In this document: piece by piece, positions 1 to 8,776 of the stretch
Layout of the letters: every line of letters starts with the position of its first letter
Position numbering within the stretch: the stretch's first letter is position 1
DNA from: Hydrogenophaga sp. A37
Lineage (GTDB): Bacteria > Pseudomonadota > Gammaproteobacteria > Burkholderiales > Burkholderiaceae_C
Assembly: GCF_002001205.1 (NCBI RefSeq)
Contig: NZ_MUNZ01000062.1
Span: forward strand, 1 to 64,000
Length of the DNA stretch: 64,000 nucleotides
Reading direction: 5' to 3'
Program-made: the position numbers and the translations under genes
The notes under the pieces: generated by a model
What the model was told of the DNA's origin: nothing
What the model saw: only the letters and a program-made list of their open reading frames with translations
Database searches by the model: none

Positions 1-418
1 CGCTCCACGCTTCCTTCCTACGCTCGGTCGCCCTCACGCAGTTGCGCTTCACTTTGCTCACTGTGACCAGCTCGCAGCGGGACTTGCACCCGCAGGTGTG
101 CGCCCATGCTGGGCGCACCAAAAAAAAGCCACCTTGCGGTGGCTTTGAAAGTCCTTGGAAGGACGTCGTTGGGAGACCAGTTTCAAACGTTGCAAAACGT
201 GTTGTGTTTGCCGGATCTTTGATTGGTGATGTTGTGACAGCAACTCGCAAATTGTGCGTTGCAATAAGTATTTCGTACATCCCCCATTTGGGGGAGCGCA
301 GCAGCACTTGGTTGCACTTCAACCAACGGGCAGGCCAAAAATCATATCCAAAGGCCTATGGATACACACTGGCGGCCGAAGAGCGCCAGCCCTTTACTGA
401 AACAGTAATTACCGTCAG
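1..418. other. Non-coding left end with several perfect inverted repeats
   Basis: I see no convincing gene here. The stretch holds five perfect inverted repeats: arms of 8 at 98-118, 6 at 128-143, 6 at 151-164, 6 at 280-295 (TCCCCC/GGGGGA) and 7 at 308-326 (TTGGTTG/CAACCAA). The part between about 150 and 300 looks clearly lower in GC than the flanking coding DNA. It lies downstream of the sensor kinase ending at 419, so it may be a long 3' untranslated region. It could also encode a small structured RNA read leftward and ended by the terminator at 118-146. The short open frames across it have no protein-like character. Confidence 0.5.
118..146 (-). terminator. Intrinsic terminator, leftward
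   Basis: A GCCACC/GGTGGC stem with a 4-base loop at 128-143 is followed, reading the minus strand, by eight U residues (the A run at 120-127). Flanking AAA/TTT extends the stem. It would end leftward transcription from the two-component operon, or a small RNA starting in the 150-400 region. Confidence 0.7.
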
Positions 419-1678
419 TTACAAAGCCACGGGCAGGTCCACCACAAAGCGCGCGCCACCGCCCGGCCGGTCTTCGCAATGCACGCTGCCCAGATGGCGG
501 TTCGCGATCGACTTGACCAGCGACAGACCCAGGCCCACGCCACCCACACTCTCGCTGGCACCGGGCAGCCGGTAGAAGGGCTCGAAGATGCGCTCGCGCA
601 ACTCGGCCGGCACGCCAGGCCCCCGGTCTTCCACACACACCCGCACCATGGCCGGACCGCGAACGCTCGTGTGCATCGCAATGCCCAGCCGCACCGGCTC
701 GACCACGCCGTTCGCGCCCACCGGCTGACCATAGCGGCGCGCGTTTTCCAGCAGGTTGCGAAACAGGCGGCGCAGCAGCTTGGCATGCCCCTGCACCAGC
801 ACCGGTGAAATGCCTTCCGCCACATCGAGTTCGGCGCCGGTGCGTGAGCATTCTTCTGCCGCGAGCCCCACGAGGTCCACCTCTTCGGTCGGACCGATGG
901 CCGACGCTTCGTTGGCGTCGCGCACGTCCAGCCGGCTGGCCAGCAAAATCTCGTCAATCAGCTGGTCCAGCTCCTCGATGTTGCGGGCCACCTCGGCGCG
1001 CTGGCTCGCGTGCGCCGCGTCGTGGCCCAGCAGCTCCAGCCCCATGCGGATGCGCGCCAGCGGTGAACGCAACTCGTGCGAGGCGTTGGCGAGCAAGGCC
1101 TTGTGCGACAGCATCAGGGTCTGCACACGCTCGGCCGCCGAATTGAAGCGCTCGGCCAGAAAGGCCACCTCGTCCTCACCCGCCACCGGCAGGCGCGTGC
1201 TCAGATCGCCCTGCCCCCAGCGCTCCACGCCACGCTGCAAGGCCTCCAGGCGCTTGGTCAGGCGGCGCACGATGGGGTAAGCGCCCAGCGCCACGGCCAA
1301 CGCCACCAGCCCCAGCAGCCAGGCAAATCCATACGGCGACTGCAGGCCAAACAGGTTGCGGCGGTTTGACGCCGTGCTGCCGGGTGGTCGGCTGGGTCGC
1401 GGCAGCTGGATGTACAGCGTCTGGCCGTCTTTCATCTCCACCTGAAATTCCAATCCCTGACCGGGCACGCGCACCGCTTGGGCGGGCGCCTGGCCGACGA
1501 TTTCGCCCGCGCCGTTGCGCAGAAAGATCTCGCGCGCCGACCGCGCGTCACGTTCCTCGCGGTCGCGGTCCAGCGCCATCTGCCACAACCAACCCGCCAT
1601 CAGCGCCAACACCGCCACCGCCGCCACCACCGCCAGCCAGATGCGCAGATACAGGCGCTGACCCCACAAGCCTTTCAT
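419..1678 (-). CDS. Two-component sensor histidine kinase (HAMP, RstB/EnvZ-like layout)
   Basis: A 419-residue inner-membrane kinase that would phosphorylate the OmpR-type regulator encoded just upstream (1848-2579). A first membrane segment lies near residues 11-32 and a short periplasmic domain of about 80 residues follows. A second membrane segment at 118-137 leads into a HAMP linker. The phospho-acceptor box SHELRSPLAR has its His at 201, and the ATPase domain has DRGPGVP and GVGLGLSLV glycine boxes. I start at the ATG at 1678, because further upstream the frame runs into the GC-rich repeat at 1762-1840 and is not protein-like. The stimulus cannot be read from the sequence. Confidence 0.85.
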   Translation of the reverse strand: MKGLWGQRLYLRIWLAVVAAVAVLALMAGWLWQMALDRDREERDARSAREIFLRNGAGEIVGQAPAQAVRVPGQGLEFQVEMKDGQTLYIQLPRPSRPPGSTASNRRNLFGLQSPYGFAWLLGLVALAVALGAYPIVRRLTKRLEALQRGVERWGQGDLSTRLPVAGEDEVAFLAERFNSAAERVQTLMLSHKALLANASHELRSPLARIRMGLELLGHDAAHASQRAEVARNIEELDQLIDEILLASRLDVRDANEASAIGPTEEVDLVGLAAEECSRTGAELDVAEGISPVLVQGHAKLLRRLFRNLLENARRYGQPVGANGVVEPVRLGIAMHTSVRGPAMVRVCVEDRGPGVPAELRERIFEPFYRLPGASESVGGVGLGLSLVKSIANRHLGSVHCEDRPGGGARFVVDLPVAL

Positions 1679-1761
1679 CGCCACGCTCCAAAGCCGAACC
1701 AGCGGCACAGATACAGGCGCCTGCACCCACCATGCCCAGCCAACGCGGTGTGGCCCACGCG

Positions 1762-1840
1762 GGAACGCCGCAGAACCGGCTTCGCCGGGCTGCAGGCGTT
1801 GTCCCCCCCAGGGGGAAGACGCAAAGCGGCGCAGGGGGAG
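1762..1840. repeat. GC-rich interspersed hairpin repeat (family A)
   Basis: This copy has the CCGGCTTCGCCGGG hairpin followed by a run of C, a run of G and GCAAAGCGGCGCAGGGGG. It sits between the response regulator and its kinase, so it lies inside a co-transcribed pair. Related copies lie near 2.6, 11.0, 19.2-19.4, 20.2, 21.7, 26.4, 33.3 and 50.4 kb, always between genes. Confidence 0.8.
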
Positions 1841-1847
1841 GTCACCT

Positions 1848-2579
1848 CTAATCCTGTTGTTTCGCGAACACGTAGCCCACACCCCGCACCGTCAGGATGC
1901 GCTTGGGCTCCTTGCTGTCGGCCTCGATGGCGTTGCGGATGCGGCCGATGTGCACGTCGATGCTGCGGTCAAACGCCTCCAGCTCGCGCCCGCGCACAGC
2001 CTCCATGATCTGGTCGCGCGTGAGCACGCGCCCGGCACGCTCGGCCATCGCCACCAGCAGGTCGAACTGGTAGGAGGTCAGGTCGCACACACCGCTGCCC
2101 ACCTGCACGGTGCGCGCGTCGCGGTCAATCTCCAGCGAACCAAAGCGCAAGACCGGCGTGCTGCGTGTGGCGGTCGCGGTGCCCGTGGGCTCGCCCCGGC
2201 GGCGCAGCACCGCGCGGATGCGTGCCAGCAGCTCGCGCGGCTCGAAGGGTTTGGGCAGGTAGTCGTCGGCACCGAGTTCGAGGCCGATGATGCGGTCCAT
2301 CGGGTCGCCTTTGGCGGTGAGCATCAGCACCGGCACGCGGGCGCAGTCGTTGGGCAGCGCGCGGATGCGGCGGCAGACTTCGAGCCCGTCGATGCCGGGC
2401 ATCATCAAATCAAGGATCACGAGTTCGGGCTGCAGCATCGGCAGCTGCTCCAGGCCTTTTTCACCGTCGCCCGCGTGGGTCACGGCGTAGCCGGACTGGG
2501 CCAGGTACTCGGTGACCATCTGCGCCAGACGCGCGTCGTCTTCGATCATCAGGAGGCGGGTGGGGCTTGGAGCGTTCAT
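1848..2579 (-). CDS. OmpR-family response regulator
   Basis: A 243-residue DNA-binding regulator. The N-terminal receiver has the acidic pair EDD at 13-15 and the phosphorylated Asp57 in VILDLMMPG, with the conserved Lys in DDYLPKPFEPRE. The C-terminal winged helix ends in the usual SIDVHIGRIRNAIE...VRGVGYVF signature. I chose the ATG at 2579 (MNAPSPTRLL). Longer starts run into the repeat at 2603-2690. It is transcribed ahead of the partner kinase with 169 bases between them, part of which is repeat. The target genes are unknown. Confidence 0.9.
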   Translation of the reverse strand: MNAPSPTRLLMIEDDARLAQMVTEYLAQSGYAVTHAGDGEKGLEQLPMLQPELVILDLMMPGIDGLEVCRRIRALPNDCARVPVLMLTAKGDPMDRIIGLELGADDYLPKPFEPRELLARIRAVLRRRGEPTGTATATRSTPVLRFGSLEIDRDARTVQVGSGVCDLTSYQFDLLVAMAERAGRVLTRDQIMEAVRGRELEAFDRSIDVHIGRIRNAIEADSKEPKRILTVRGVGYVFAKQQD

Positions 2580-2602
2580 GGCTTTCAGTGTAGCGAGGTA
2601 GG

Positions 2603-2690
2603 TGGCCCCCACACTCCACCGCTGCGCGGGTCGTTGCCCCCCACGGGGGCTGATCCGCCTTGGGGCGGCCCGGCGGCGGATCGGTGAACA
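2603..2690. repeat. GC-rich interspersed repeat, diverged family A copy
   Basis: A C run/G run hairpin (CCCCCACGGGGG) followed by GCCTTGGGGCGGCCCGGCGG lies between the divergent response regulator and acyl-CoA ligase genes. It resembles the family A copies but is more degenerate. Confidence 0.55.
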
Positions 2691-2758
2691 AGGCCATACC
2701 AAACGCATGGTCGCGCACGCGCGTGAAGCGCGTGGATCGCTCGCGTAAAGTTGCGTGA

Positions 2759-4312
2759 ATGTTCACCCCGTCCTCTCCGCTGCCGCTGCCCGCCCCTTCG
2801 ATGACCGCGCTGCTGCACGATCTGGCGACGGCCCGGCCCGATGCCCCGGCGCTCAGCGGCCGAGAGCCCGGCCAGGCGGCGATCCCCACCCTGAGCTACG
2901 CCGGCCTGATGCGAGAGGCCGATGCACTGGCGCAGGACCTCGCCACCCGCTGGGGCGTTCAGGCGGGCGACCGCGTCGCCTGGCTGGGCCTGAACCACCC
3001 GACCCAGATCGCACTGCTGTTCGCGCTGGCGCGACTCGGCGCCATGCTCGTGCCGCTCAACCACCGGCTCGCGCCCGCCGAGTGGGCGGCTGTGCTGGCC
3101 GACTGCACGCCGCGCTGTCTGGTGCACGACGCGGCGTTCGCCGAGGCTGCCACCGCCCTGTGCGCCGTACCAGGCGGGCCGGTCAACATCGCACTGCGCG
3201 ACCTGAACACGCAGACCTGCCCCACCGTCCTCCCCGCGCCAGCGACCGGCGCCACGGACCACCCTGTGCTGCTGGTCTACACCTCGGGCACCACCGGCGC
3301 GCCCAAGGCCGCCGTGCACACGCAAGGCAACCTGCTGGCCAACATGGCGATGGCGGCGCAAGTGCAAGGTCTCACGGCGAGCGACACCGTGCTGACCGGG
3401 CTGCCGCTGTTCCATGTGGGCGGCCTGTGCATCCAGACCCTGCCCGCCCTCTCGGTGGGCGCGCACGTGCTGTTGCACAGCCGCTTCGACGCCAGCGCCA
3501 CGCTGCAGGCCATCGCCACCGAACACCCCACACTCACGCTGCAGGTGCCCGCCACGCTCAAAGCGCTGACCGAACACCCGCGGTGGACCGGCACCGACCT
3601 GTCCAGCCTGCGCGCCGTCTGGGCCGGCTCCAGCCTGCTGCCGCCCGCACCGTTGGCGGCGTTTCATGCGCGCGGCGTGCCAGTCTGCAATGTCTACGGC
3701 AGCACCGAGACTGGCCCGTTCTCGATTGCCCTGCCACCGGAACATGCCCAGGACCATGCCGGCTCCTGCGGCTGGCCAGCGCCCGGCGTCGAGGTGGAAC
3801 TGCGCGATCCCCTGGGCGCGGTGGTGGCTCCCGGCGCCGTGGGTGAAATCTGCCTGCGCGCGCCGAACGTGGTGACGCGCTACTGGCCCGACCGCACCGC
3901 CTGCGACGCCGACGGCTTTTTCCACAGCGGCGACCTTGCGCAACGGGCTGCCGACGGCAGCTACACCGTGGTCGGCCGCGCCAAGGACATGATCATTTCG
4001 GGCGGCGAAAACATCTACCCGGCCGAGATCGAGAACCTGCTGCTGCAGCACCCGCTGGTGATTGAGTGCAGCGTGGTCGGTCAGGCGGACGCGCGCTGGG
4101 GCGAAGTGGCGGTCGCGGTGCTGGTGCTGCAGCCCGATACGGAGGTGGGCGACGGCTGGGCCGCGCCCTTCCAGCGGTTCCTCGACGGCCGGCTGGCGCG
4201 CTACAAGTGGCCCCGGCGCTGGCTGCGGATGGACGCCCTGCCCAAGACCGCGCTGGGCAAAGTGCAGAAGGCCGCGCTCAAGACCCTGCTGGGCGCTCCG
4301 GCAACGGAATGA
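2759..4312 (+). CDS. Class I adenylate-forming acyl-CoA synthetase
   Basis: A 517-residue enzyme that would activate a carboxylic acid as acyl-AMP and transfer it to coenzyme A. The phosphate-binding loop YTSGTTGAPKAAVHT, the adenine motif NVYGSTETG, the hinge motif GRAKDMIISGGENIYPAEIE and the C-terminal catalytic Lys context KTALGKVQKAAL are all present. Length is normal for the family (o-succinylbenzoate/malonyl-CoA/medium-chain ligases), but the substrate cannot be assigned. A second ATG at 2801 (MTALLHDL) is an alternative start and may be the real one, since residues 1-14 are low in complexity. The 3' end overlaps the convergent permease gene by 35 bases. Confidence 0.88.
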   Translation: MFTPSSPLPLPAPSMTALLHDLATARPDAPALSGREPGQAAIPTLSYAGLMREADALAQDLATRWGVQAGDRVAWLGLNHPTQIALLFALARLGAMLVPLNHRLAPAEWAAVLADCTPRCLVHDAAFAEAATALCAVPGGPVNIALRDLNTQTCPTVLPAPATGATDHPVLLVYTSGTTGAPKAAVHTQGNLLANMAMAAQVQGLTASDTVLTGLPLFHVGGLCIQTLPALSVGAHVLLHSRFDASATLQAIATEHPTLTLQVPATLKALTEHPRWTGTDLSSLRAVWAGSSLLPPAPLAAFHARGVPVCNVYGSTETGPFSIALPPEHAQDHAGSCGWPAPGVEVELRDPLGAVVAPGAVGEICLRAPNVVTRYWPDRTACDADGFFHSGDLAQRAADGSYTVVGRAKDMIISGGENIYPAEIENLLLQHPLVIECSVVGQADARWGEVAVAVLVLQPDTEVGDGWAAPFQRFLDGRLARYKWPRRWLRMDALPKTALGKVQKAALKTLLGAPATE

Positions 4313-5684
4313 GGCGCGTGGCGAGCCAGATCAACGCGAGGACGGGCACGCCGAGGAGTGCCGTTGCCGTGAAAAAAGTCGGGTAATCGTAGGCATCGAC
4401 AAACGCGCCCGAATAACCCGCCAGCCACTTGGGCGCAAGCAGCATCATGGAGCTGAACAGCGCGTACTGCGTGGCCGAGTAGGTCACGTTGGTCAGGCTG
4501 GAGAGGTAGGCGATGAACGCGGCCGAGGCCACACCCGCGCTCAGGTTGTCGGCCGAGATCACGGCGATCAGCGCCGTCACATCGTGACCGTGACCCGCGA
4601 GCCAGGCAAACAACAGGTTGCTCGCGGCCGACAGGATCGCGCCGAGCATGAGCACCCGCATCACGCCCAGCCGCAGCGACAGCGCACCGCCGATGAAGGC
4701 GCCGACCAGGGTCATGATCACGCCGTAGATCTTGGTCACCGCCGCCACCTCGTCCTTGGTGTAGCCCATGTCCACGTAGAACGGATTGGCCATGATGCCC
4801 ATCACCACGTCGCTGATGCGGTAGACGCCGATCAGCGCGAGGATCAGCAGCGCCTGCTTGCCGTAGCGCTTCAGGAAATCGGCAAAGGGCTCGACAAACG
4901 CGCCCCGGAACCACTCGGCCGCGTTGCGCGCGGGGGGCACGGCCAGCTGCACCGGCTCGCGCGAGAACAGCACCGTCACCACCCCCACCAGCATGCTCGC
5001 GGCCATGACGAGGTAGGCCGTGGTCCAGGCCGCGTTCTGGTACAGCGCGCCCGGTTCGGGCTTGATCGCATCAACCGCCATCGCGGCGGCCTGCGCCACC
5101 GGCGCCACCTCGGCCCGCGCCGCCAGCCACAACACGCCCGCACCCGCCCAGATCATCGCCAGCCGGTAACCCGTCTGGTACGTGGCGGCGAGCACGCCCT
5201 GGTGCCGTGCGTCGGCGGACTCGATGCGGTAGGCGTCGAGCGCGATGTCCTGCGTGGCCGAGGAAAACGCCACCGCCAGCGCGCACCACACCACCACATT
5301 CAGCCCGGTACGCGGGTCTGACAGCGCCATGCCCACCAGCGCCGCCATGATCGCGCCCTGCGACAGCAGCAGCCAGCTGCGACGCCGCCCCATCCAACGC
5401 GTGAGCAGCGGGATCGGTAGCCGGTCCACCAGGGGCGACCAGCACCACTTGAAGCCGTAAGCCAGCCCCACCCAGCTCAGGTAACCGATGGTCGTGCGGT
5501 CCAGCCCCGCTTCGCGCAGACGAAAGCTCAGCGTGCCCAGCACCAGCAACAGCGGCAAACCGGCCGAGAAGCCGAGCGCAAACATGCGCAGGCTGGCGGG
5601 CTCCAGGTAGGCGCGCAGGGTCTCGCCCCAGCTGGGTCGGACTGTGGTGGGTGGTGGCGAAGTGGTGGTGGCGTTCTCGGTCAT
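4278..5684 (-). CDS. AmpG-like MFS permease (muropeptide uptake)
   Basis: A 468-residue major facilitator protein of the inner membrane with about 12 hydrophobic segments. The start region (LGFSAGLPLLLVLGTLSFRLREAG) and the loops GFKWCWSPLVDRLPIP and GRRRSWLLLSQ are typical of AmpG permeases, which import anhydromuropeptides released in peptidoglycan recycling. I use the ATG at 5684. A GTG six codons upstream is possible. It is divergent from the M48 protease gene with only 47 bases between starts, so the two promoters must share that gap. No recycling amidase or beta-lactamase lies beside it. Confidence 0.85.
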   Translation of the reverse strand: MTENATTTSPPPTTVRPSWGETLRAYLEPASLRMFALGFSAGLPLLLVLGTLSFRLREAGLDRTTIGYLSWVGLAYGFKWCWSPLVDRLPIPLLTRWMGRRRSWLLLSQGAIMAALVGMALSDPRTGLNVVVWCALAVAFSSATQDIALDAYRIESADARHQGVLAATYQTGYRLAMIWAGAGVLWLAARAEVAPVAQAAAMAVDAIKPEPGALYQNAAWTTAYLVMAASMLVGVVTVLFSREPVQLAVPPARNAAEWFRGAFVEPFADFLKRYGKQALLILALIGVYRISDVVMGIMANPFYVDMGYTKDEVAAVTKIYGVIMTLVGAFIGGALSLRLGVMRVLMLGAILSAASNLLFAWLAGHGHDVTALIAVISADNLSAGVASAAFIAYLSSLTNVTYSATQYALFSSMMLLAPKWLAGYSGAFVDAYDYPTFFTATALLGVPVLALIWLATRLIPLPERPAGS

Positions 5685-5731
5685 TGAGGCAATGGGGTGC
5701 ACCCAGCGGGCGCTTTGCCTATTATTGACCC

Positions 5732-6598
5732 ATGTGTTTTCTCTGCGACCTCAAGACATCCTCCGCCCCCATCTCCCAAGATGCCCCACAGCGCGGCCCC
5801 TGGCAGGCGCGCCGCGCCTTCATGCTCGCGGGCGCGGCAGCCGTCACCTTGCCCGCCGCTGCGCAGGTCGACGTTGGCAAAGCCTCCAGCATGCGCAAGC
5901 TCGTTCCCGCCGACGCCATCGAAAAGGCTGGCAGTCAGCAGTTTGTGCAAACCGTGCAGGAGGCGAAGCAGAAAAACGCCCTGCTGCCCAGCAACCACCC
6001 GCAAACCCAGCGCCTGCACGCCATCGCCCAGCGCATCATTCCGCACGCCGCCGCGTGGAACCCGCGCGCCAAGGACTGGCAGTGGCAGGTGGCGCTGATC
6101 CAGAGCAACCAGATCAACGCCTTCTGCCTACCCGGCGGCAAGATCGCCTTTTTCACCGGCATCCTGAGCCAGCTCAAGCTCACGGACGACGAGGCCGCGA
6201 TGATCATGGGCCACGAGATGGCCCATGCGCTGCGTGAGCACGCGCGCGAGCGCCTGGCCAAAAGCAGCGCCACCAACCTCGGCCTGCGCCTGGGCGCCGA
6301 GCTGCTGGGCCTGGGCAACATCGGTACCGTCGCCGCCGACCTGAGCTCCCAGCTGCTCACGCTCAAGTTCAGCCGGGAAGACGAGTCCGAGGCCGACCTC
6401 GTGGGACTGGAGTTGGCCGCCCGCGCCGGCTTCCAGCCGCAGGCCAGCGTGAGCCTCTGGCAGAAGATGGCCTCGGCCAACAAGGGCGGCGGCCCGGCGT
6501 TTCTCTCGACCCACCCCAGTGGACCGAACCGCATCAAGGAACTGCAGGCGAACGTGCCGAAGGTGATGGGCCTGTACGAGCGGGCCCGGCGGGGCTAG
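5732..6598 (+). CDS. M48-family zinc metalloprotease, exported
   Basis: A 288-residue protease with the zinc motif HEMAH in MGHEMAHALREHARE and a downstream third ligand in SREDESEADLVGLELAARAGF. The N-terminal region carries ARRAFMLAGAAAVTLPAAA, a twin-arginine-like export signal, so it probably acts in the periplasm, like the BepA/LoiP group that handles outer-membrane proteins. Unlike BepA, no TPR domain follows the catalytic part. The N terminus MCFLCDLK with two Cys is odd and may be a wrong start, but no better in-frame start lies before the signal sequence. Confidence 0.88.
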   Translation: MCFLCDLKTSSAPISQDAPQRGPWQARRAFMLAGAAAVTLPAAAQVDVGKASSMRKLVPADAIEKAGSQQFVQTVQEAKQKNALLPSNHPQTQRLHAIAQRIIPHAAAWNPRAKDWQWQVALIQSNQINAFCLPGGKIAFFTGILSQLKLTDDEAAMIMGHEMAHALREHARERLAKSSATNLGLRLGAELLGLGNIGTVAADLSSQLLTLKFSREDESEADLVGLELAARAGFQPQASVSLWQKMASANKGGGPAFLSTHPSGPNRIKELQANVPKVMGLYERARRG

Positions 6599-6645
6599 CA
6601 TCCGCCCGTCGGCACCCGCCGACACCCACCCGAAGGAGATGCACC

Positions 6646-6882
6646 ATGAAAACCCTGATCACCGCGTCCGCCTTGCTGTTGTGCTCTGTGGCCTATGCCC
6701 ACAACTGCCCCAACGAAATGAAGGCGATCGACGCCAAGCTCGGCACCAGCCCGAGCCTGTCCATGCAAGACATGGACAAGGTGAAGTCCTTGCGTGCGCA
6801 AGGCGAAAAAATGCACAAGGAAGGCAAGCACGACGAGTCCATGAAGGCCCTCGGCGACGCCAAGAAGCTGCTCGGCCTCTGA
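6646..6882 (+). CDS. Small secreted protein of unknown function
   Basis: A 78-residue protein with a clear Sec signal (MKTLITASALLLCSVAYA, cleavage predicted after AYA) and a mature part of about 60 charged, helical residues. The mature part contains one Cys and a short Lys/Met-rich segment. A strong ribosome binding site (GAAGGAG) sits 8 bases before the ATG. It follows the M48 protease by 47 bases and may share its transcript. I do not recognise the family. A periplasmic metal- or protein-binding helper is conceivable but unsupported. Confidence 0.75.
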   Translation: MKTLITASALLLCSVAYAHNCPNEMKAIDAKLGTSPSLSMQDMDKVKSLRAQGEKMHKEGKHDESMKALGDAKKLLGL

Positions 6883-6902
6883 GCCTTGACCGGGCGGGCC
6901 GC

Positions 6903-7541
6903 TCAGCCCCCCTGGACGTGCGGATTGAAGCGCCGCTCCTCCCCAAACGTGCTCTCCGGCCCGTGCCCGGGGATGAACACCGTCTCATCGCCCATCGGCC
7001 AAAGCCGCTCCTTGATGCTGGCAATCAGCTGCGCGTGATTGCCCTGAGGGAAGTCCGTGCGGCCGATGCTGCCCGCGAACAGCACGTCGCCCACGAAGGC
7101 GCGCTGCGCCTCTGGCGACTGGAACACCACATGGCCCGGTGTGTGGCCGGGGCAATGGCGCACGTTGAGCGTGCAGTGGCCGATCTGCACCGTGTCGCCA
7201 TCGGCCAGCCAGCGCGTGGGCGTGAAATGGCCCGCCGGCGGAAAACCGAACATGGCGCTCTGCTGCGGCAGGCCGTCGATCCAGAATTGGTCACCCGGGT
7301 GCGGGCCGATGATCGGCAGACCCAGCTGAGCGGCGAGCTCGGCCGTGCCGCCCGCGTGGTCGATGTGGGCGTGGGTCAGCCAGATGGCTTTGAGCGTGAC
7401 GCCCAGGCGCTTCACCTCGGCCAGCAAACGCTCCAGCTCACCCCCCGGGTCGATGACGGCGGCGTCCATCGTTTCATCGCACCAGACGATGGAGCAGTTT
7501 TGCGCGAACGCGGTGACGGGGACGGTGAGGTACTGGAACAT
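6903..7541 (-). CDS. Metallo-beta-lactamase-fold hydrolase (glyoxalase II-like)
   Basis: A 212-residue cytosolic hydrolase with the dinuclear metal motif THAHIDHAGG, a later His in HCPGHTPGHVVF and FVGDVLFAGSIGRTDFP. These features, and the absence of the extra C-terminal helical domain of true glyoxalase II, match the YcbL-type group of small thioester hydrolases. The likely substrate is a glutathione thioester, but this is not shown by the sequence. It is convergent with the small secreted protein gene (20 bases apart) and is followed upstream by the LysR gene on the same strand. Confidence 0.88.
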   Translation of the reverse strand: MFQYLTVPVTAFAQNCSIVWCDETMDAAVIDPGGELERLLAEVKRLGVTLKAIWLTHAHIDHAGGTAELAAQLGLPIIGPHPGDQFWIDGLPQQSAMFGFPPAGHFTPTRWLADGDTVQIGHCTLNVRHCPGHTPGHVVFQSPEAQRAFVGDVLFAGSIGRTDFPQGNHAQLIASIKERLWPMGDETVFIPGHGPESTFGEERRFNPHVQGG

Positions 7542-7580
7542 GGATCTCGGAGTGGGCGTTGAAAGGCTGGCGGTACTGTA

Positions 7581-8540
7581 TCAATCGGGCTGGGGAACGC
7601 TGGCATCGCCAGACAGCAGGGTTCCGCCGGGCCAGTGTCCCTCGGTGCAGAGCCGCTGCACCAGCCCCACGACCAGGCTGGCCACGGCCTGGGACGCCGA
7701 CGACAGCGGTATGTGCACCGATGCGCAAAGCACCAGAATGCGCTCCAGGGGTGGGTTCACCACCGGCCTCGCCACCAGCAGGCCGGCGTCAATCTCCGGC
7801 CGCAACGGCATGACGGGCAACAGGGTGTGCCCCAGCCCGGCCAGCAGCGTGGTGCGCAGGATGCTGATGGAGCTGATGTCGGCGAACACCTGGGGCGGTG
7901 CGAGGCCAGAGCGGGCCGCGGCCGCCTCAATGATGGGGCGCACGCCGTGTGGGCTTGCCGGCAGGATCAGCGGCTGCGCCAGCGCCTGGGCCAGCGTGAC
8001 CGTCGCGGCCGGCGTGGTGCCCGGCACGGCGGGCTCGATTAGGCACAGCTGCTCGCTCAGCAGGCCCGTGCTGGTGAAACCGCCCAGGTGGCCGTCGTCG
8101 AACAGCACGGCCAGGTTGATCTGCCCGGTGCGCAACTGCCGCGTGAGATTGCCCGTGAGTTCCTCCGTCAGTTCGAGCTCGATTCGGGGATAGCGCTGGT
8201 GGACCTCGCGCAGCAGGGGCAGCGCCAATGCGTTGGAAGCGCTGTGCGGGATGCCGAACACCACCTTGCCGCGCGGCTCGTCGCCAGTGTGGCGTGCGCT
8301 GCGCAGCGCCTCCTCGGCCTGGCGCAGGATAGCGACCGCGTGCGGCAAAAAACGCTGCCCGGCATCGGTGAGCTCCACCCCGCGCCGGGAGCGGAGAAAG
8401 AGGCTGACGCCCAGCTCTTCTTCGAGCTGGGCCACCTGGTGGCTGAGCGCCGACTGGGCGACGAACACCCGTTCAGCGGCCTTGGAAAAGCTGCCGCTGT
8501 CGGCGATGGCCACAAAGTAGCGCAGCTGTCGAAGTTCCAT
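7581..8540 (-). CDS. LysR-family transcriptional regulator (Nac/Cbl-like)
   Basis: A 319-residue regulator. The N-terminal winged helix begins MELRQLRYFVAIADSGSFSKAAERVFVAQSALS and is followed by QVAQLEEELGVSLFLRSRRGVELT. The rest is the periplasmic-binding-protein-like effector domain. I chose the ATG at 8540, where the canonical LysR start is met. A longer frame runs through the operator-like palindrome at 8575-8593. LysR proteins commonly repress their own gene, and that palindrome 35 bases upstream supports autoregulation. No divergent target gene is present, so the regulon is unknown. Confidence 0.88.
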   Translation of the reverse strand: MELRQLRYFVAIADSGSFSKAAERVFVAQSALSHQVAQLEEELGVSLFLRSRRGVELTDAGQRFLPHAVAILRQAEEALRSARHTGDEPRGKVVFGIPHSASNALALPLLREVHQRYPRIELELTEELTGNLTRQLRTGQINLAVLFDDGHLGGFTSTGLLSEQLCLIEPAVPGTTPAATVTLAQALAQPLILPASPHGVRPIIEAAAARSGLAPPQVFADISSISILRTTLLAGLGHTLLPVMPLRPEIDAGLLVARPVVNPPLERILVLCASVHIPLSSASQAVASLVVGLVQRLCTEGHWPGGTLLSGDASVPQPD

Positions 8541-8574
8541 GGTGGAGAAGGAATGACCGGTCAGAGGGTGACAT

Positions 8575-8593
8575 CCATCTTGTTTCAAGATGG
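8575..8593. promoter_or_regulatory. Perfect palindrome, probable LysR operator
   Basis: CCATCTTGTTTCAAGATGG is a perfect 8-3-8 inverted repeat, and its core fits ATC-N9-GAT, close to the ATA-N9-TAT shape bound by Nac-type LysR proteins. It lies 35 bases upstream of the LysR gene start. Confidence 0.6.
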
Positions 8594-8776
8594 CAGGTAG
8601 CACAATCGGTATTGGACAGATGACTCTAGCGCCACTGTAATGCGTTCACCAACTTTGCCGACGCTCACTTCCAGCCACCCGCCGGAAGCCTCCCGCCGAT
8701 CAGGCACCCGATGCCGGCAAAAAGCACCTCTTACCGGAAGTGCGGGCCGTTGGCTCCCCGGCGCGGGCGCCCGACC

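Noticed and set aside
42-575. A 177-codon plus-strand frame at the left edge
   Set aside because: It covers the terminator and hairpins and then runs antisense into the kinase gene, so its composition changes along the frame.
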